Assembly (NCBI GenBank): GCA_900762805.1
Contig: CAAFHY010000195.1
Span: forward strand, 1 to 8,879
Direction of reading: 5' to 3'
DNA from: Oscillospiraceae bacterium
Lineage (GTDB): Bacteria; Bacillota; Clostridia; Oscillospirales; Ruminococcaceae
Length of the DNA: 8,879 bases
In this document: one piece after another, positions 6,451 to 8,879 of the stretch
How positions within the stretch are numbered: the stretch's first letter is position 1
How the letters are laid out: each line of letters opens with the position of its first letter
The notes under the pieces: generated by a model
Databases searched by the model: none
The model's input: the letters and a program-made list of their open reading frames with translations, nothing else
What the model was told of the DNA's origin: nothing
Translations under genes and position numbers: made by a program

Positions 6451-6546
6451 TGATATATCGGAAAGCTGCACAGCAGCAGTCTGAAAAAGCGGACAACGGT
6501 TTGGGCGGCGGCATCGCCTGTACCGACAGGCCGCCTTCTCTGCCTG

Positions 6547-8487
6547 CTACCTGGCGGTATCCTCTTCAGGGGCCGCGTCGCCGGAGGCCGGTACTTCATC
6601 CGTCTTTTCAGCCGTCGGGCTGACATCAGCCGGAAGCGCAGCCGTGACGGCCGTTGCGTCAGAGGACATCAGCTTCTGGAAGGTCTTGCCGTCGATGCGA
6701 TCATACTCAAGAAGCGTATGGGCGATAAGCTCCAGCTTATCGTCATGCTCGCGCAGGAGCGCCTCGCAGCGGCGGTACTGCTCGTCAACGATGGCCTTGA
6801 CCTCCTCGTCGATGAGGTTGGCGTATTCTTCAGAATAGCTGCGGTTCTGGGCAAAGTCGCGGCCGAGGAATACCTCGTCATGGCCGCTGCCGTAAACCAC
6901 CAGTCCGAGCCTCTTGGAGAAGCCGTACTTGGTGACCATCGCGCGGGCCGTCGAGGTGACCTTCTGCAGGTCGCTCGAAGCGCCGGTCGAAACGTCGCCC
7001 ATCTTGAGCTGCTCGGCCACACGGCCGGCCAGCGAAACGCAGATATCGTTGAGCATCTCGCTCTTGGTGGTATAGGTCAGATCCTCCTTGGGCAGCGGCA
7101 TGGTATAACCGCCCGCCGAGCCGCGCGGAATGATCGATACTTCATGGACCTCGTTTTCAGGCGCGGCGTAGAACACCGCAATGGCGTGGCCGGTCTCGTG
7201 ATAGGCCGTCAGCCTGCGGTCCTTTTCGGTCATGACGCGGGAACGCTTTTCGGGGCCCATCATCACCTTGGTGGTGGCATCATTGATATCCTTCATTGTG
7301 ATGGCTTTTCGCTTCTGCTTGGCAGCAGCCAGCGCCGCCTCATTGAGGATATTTTCGAGGTCTGCTCCCGTGAAGCCGGGCGTAGATTTGGCGATGATGC
7401 GGAGGTCAACGTCGGGAGCCAGCGGCTTATTGCGCGAATGTACCTTGAGAATCTCCTCACGGCCCTTCACGTCGGGCACATTGACATAAATCTGGCGGTC
7501 AAAGCGGCCGGAGCGGGTCAGGGCGCCGTCAAGAATGTCGGCGCGGTTGGTGGCCGCCATGACGATAACGCCGGAATTGGCCTCAAACCCGTCCATCTCG
7601 ACCAGCAGCTGGTTGAGCGTCTGCTCGCGCTCGTCGTGCCCGCCGCCGAGACCGGCTCCGCGCTGACGGCCGACAGCGTCGATCTCATCGATAAAGATGA
7701 TGCTGGGAGCCGTCTTTTTTGCCTTGTCAAACAAATCGCGGACACGGGAGGCGCCGACGCCGACATAAACCTCCACGAAGTCAGAACCGGAAATGGAATA
7801 GAACGGTACGCCGGCCTCACCGGCAACGGCGCGGGCCAGCAGCGTTTTACCGGTGCCGGGAGGGCCTACCAGCAGCACGCCCTTGGGCACCTTGCCGCCC
7901 AAGGCGTTGAATTGAGCAGGATGCTTGAGAAATTCAACAATCTCCTCCAGCTCGGCCTTTTCCTCGTCGGCGCCTGCAACCTGGTCAAAGGTCGTGTCGC
8001 GCGAGGAGGTGTCCTTGACCTTGGACTTGATGAATTTGTTGACGCGCCCGCTTTCGTTGTTCTGCCGGCTCATCATCACAAGGAAGAAGATGCCGACAGC
8101 CGCCACCAGCAGCATGGGAATGCCGTTGACCAGCAGCGTCTGCAGATAGCTGGGGGCCTCATAGGTATACAGGATGGGCGAATTCTCGTGAGTCTTGTTG
8201 TACTCGTTCACATAGTTGATATACTCCTCGATATCACTGATGAACAAGCCTACGTCGGGAACGTTGTAAGTATAGATCTTGGTATCGCCGGTCAGCTTAT
8301 AGGTAAGCTTGCCGGTGCTGATGTTGAGCTTGAACTCATTGACCTTGTGCGACAGGAATTGATCGACAATCTTGGAGTAGGGCGTGTCGTTCTTGGTCAG
8401 GCTGTTGACCATCACAAAGACCGATACGATAAGCGCCGCACACAGCAGAAGGGAAACAAGGCGGTTCTTGTTGTTGTTCGGATTCAT
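6547..8487 (-). CDS. ftsH: ATP-dependent zinc metalloprotease FtsH
   Basis: FtsH is a membrane-anchored hexameric AAA+ protease that extracts and degrades misassembled membrane proteins and some short-lived regulators. In the 646 residues: membrane segment 1 (about 9-29), an extracytoplasmic domain (30-112), membrane segment 2 (about 114-139), and an AAA domain with Walker A GPPGTGKT (208-215), Walker B IIFIDE (263-268) and second region of homology with Arg325 and Arg328 ([18 protein letters not shown]). The protease domain has the zinc site HETGH (430-434, Glu431 as base) and Asp506 as likely third ligand. The pore loop reads FVEVYVGVG (237-245), with Tyr241 in place of the usual Phe. A poorly conserved tail (about 609-646), rich in Ala, Glu, Pro and Thr, looks disordered. 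Start: ATG preceded by AGAGGT (complement of 8492-8497) at 4 nt. It follows hpt by 31 bp, the usual Firmicutes order tilS-hpt-ftsH, so the two are probably cotranscribed. Confidence 0.98.
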   Translation of the reverse strand: MNPNNNKNRLVSLLLCAALIVSVFVMVNSLTKNDTPYSKIVDQFLSHKVNEFKLNISTGKLTYKLTGDTKIYTYNVPDVGLFISDIEEYINYVNEYNKTHENSPILYTYEAPSYLQTLLVNGIPMLLVAAVGIFFLVMMSRQNNESGRVNKFIKSKVKDTSSRDTTFDQVAGADEEKAELEEIVEFLKHPAQFNALGGKVPKGVLLVGPPGTGKTLLARAVAGEAGVPFYSISGSDFVEVYVGVGASRVRDLFDKAKKTAPSIIFIDEIDAVGRQRGAGLGGGHDEREQTLNQLLVEMDGFEANSGVIVMAATNRADILDGALTRSGRFDRQIYVNVPDVKGREEILKVHSRNKPLAPDVDLRIIAKSTPGFTGADLENILNEAALAAAKQKRKAITMKDINDATTKVMMGPEKRSRVMTEKDRRLTAYHETGHAIAVFYAAPENEVHEVSIIPRGSAGGYTMPLPKEDLTYTTKSEMLNDICVSLAGRVAEQLKMGDVSTGASSDLQKVTSTARAMVTKYGFSKRLGLVVYGSGHDEVFLGRDFAQNRSYSEEYANLIDEEVKAIVDEQYRRCEALLREHDDKLELIAHTLLEYDRIDGKTFQKLMSSDATAVTAALPADVSPTAEKTDEVPASGDAAPEEDTAR

Positions 8488-8518
8488 TGGTACCTCTGGC
8501 AGCTATATTTTACCGGGT

Positions 8519-8879
8519 TCACTTCTTCATGATCTCAGCGTCCTCTGCGGTGTAGACAGAGCTTTTCAGGACGCCGATGTAAGGAAGGTTGCGGTATTTT
8601 TCGTTATAATCAAGGCCGTAGCCAACGACAAATTCATCAGGGATCACAAAGCCAACATAATCGGCGTTGACATTAGCCTCGCGGCGGGACGGCTTGTCGA
8701 GCAGCGTACATATCTTAAAGCTCTTGGGGGAGCGGGCTTTCAAAATCTCAGAGATGTAAGAGAGCGTCCGGCCGGTGTCAAGGATATCCTCCACGACCAG
8801 CAGATCGCAGTTTTCCAGCTTGATATCGAGATCCTTCAGGATCTTGACCTCGCCGGTGCTGGTTGTGCCGCCGTAGCTC
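8519..8879 (-). CDS. hpt: Hypoxanthine phosphoribosyltransferase (5' end outside window)
   Basis: This cytosolic purine-salvage enzyme joins hypoxanthine or guanine to PRPP to give IMP or GMP. Only the C-terminal 119 codons are present; the frame is open to the right edge, so roughly 60 N-terminal residues are missing. The visible part begins [18 protein letters not shown], the family's flexible-loop region. It continues through the PRPP-binding motif [12 protein letters not shown], then [27 protein letters not shown] (base-binding region) and [14 protein letters not shown] at 8794 is internal to the PRPP motif and is not the start. The reading frame is intact. Its place just before ftsH matches the common Firmicutes arrangement, in which tilS would be expected further upstream, outside the window. 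Confidence 0.97.
   Translation of the reverse strand, partial: SYGGTTSTGEVKILKDLDIKLENCDLLVVEDILDTGRTLSYISEILKARSPKSFKICTLLDKPSRREANVNADYVGFVIPDEFVVGYGLDYNEKYRNLPYIGVLKSSVYTAEDAEIMKK

Noticed and set aside
6718..8532. A 604-codon open frame on the + strand opposite ftsH and the end of hpt
   Set aside because: It is an antisense shadow. The minus-strand ftsH and hpt frames carry unmistakable motifs, and long antisense frames are expected from the GC-rich codon bias.

Overview
The window looks like core chromosome from a moderately GC-rich Clostridia member, probably an Oscillospirales (Ruminococcaceae-type) gut Firmicute. Four things point there. The order hpt-ftsH is a standard Firmicutes pair. 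RNase P RNA is of the ancestral type A fold, found in Clostridia, rather than the Bacilli type B fold. A BofA-family gene suggests descent from endospore formers. The topoisomerase subunits resemble the divergent Clostridia type. The taxonomic call is inference from gene content; no marker was searched.

Layout, left to right. Positions 1-328 hold no convincing gene. A near-consensus promoter (329-357) drives the RNase P RNA gene rnpB (365-695, + strand), which ends at a strong intrinsic terminator (699-726). After a 379-bp stretch without a gene, everything else is on the minus strand: bofA-like membrane protein (1106-1351), secG (1438-1695), a type IIA topoisomerase A subunit (parC-like, 1832-4075), its B subunit (parE-like, 4364-6334), ftsH (6547-8487), and the 3' two thirds of hpt (8519 to the right edge).

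Transcription units inferred from signals: (1) hpt-ftsH, spaced by 31 bp and ended by a hairpin at 6417-6450; (2) parE-parC, started by an extended -10 promoter at 6367-6395 and possibly ended by an AT-rich hairpin at 1781-1804; (3) secG, with its own promoter (1748-1776) and a near-perfect terminator (1392-1425); (4) bofA-like, just past that terminator, from an uncertain promoter or by read-through. rnpB runs toward the bofA-like gene.

Functionally this is housekeeping: purine salvage, membrane protein quality control, chromosome decatenation, protein export and tRNA 5' maturation. I see no defence system, mobile element, CRISPR array, tRNA or clear novel system. The points most worth a second look are the divergent parE/parC pair (unusual ATP-lid, Ala at the main quinolone-contact position, no GyrA box, TTG start, 288-bp spacer) and the inverted repeats around the rnpB -35 box.
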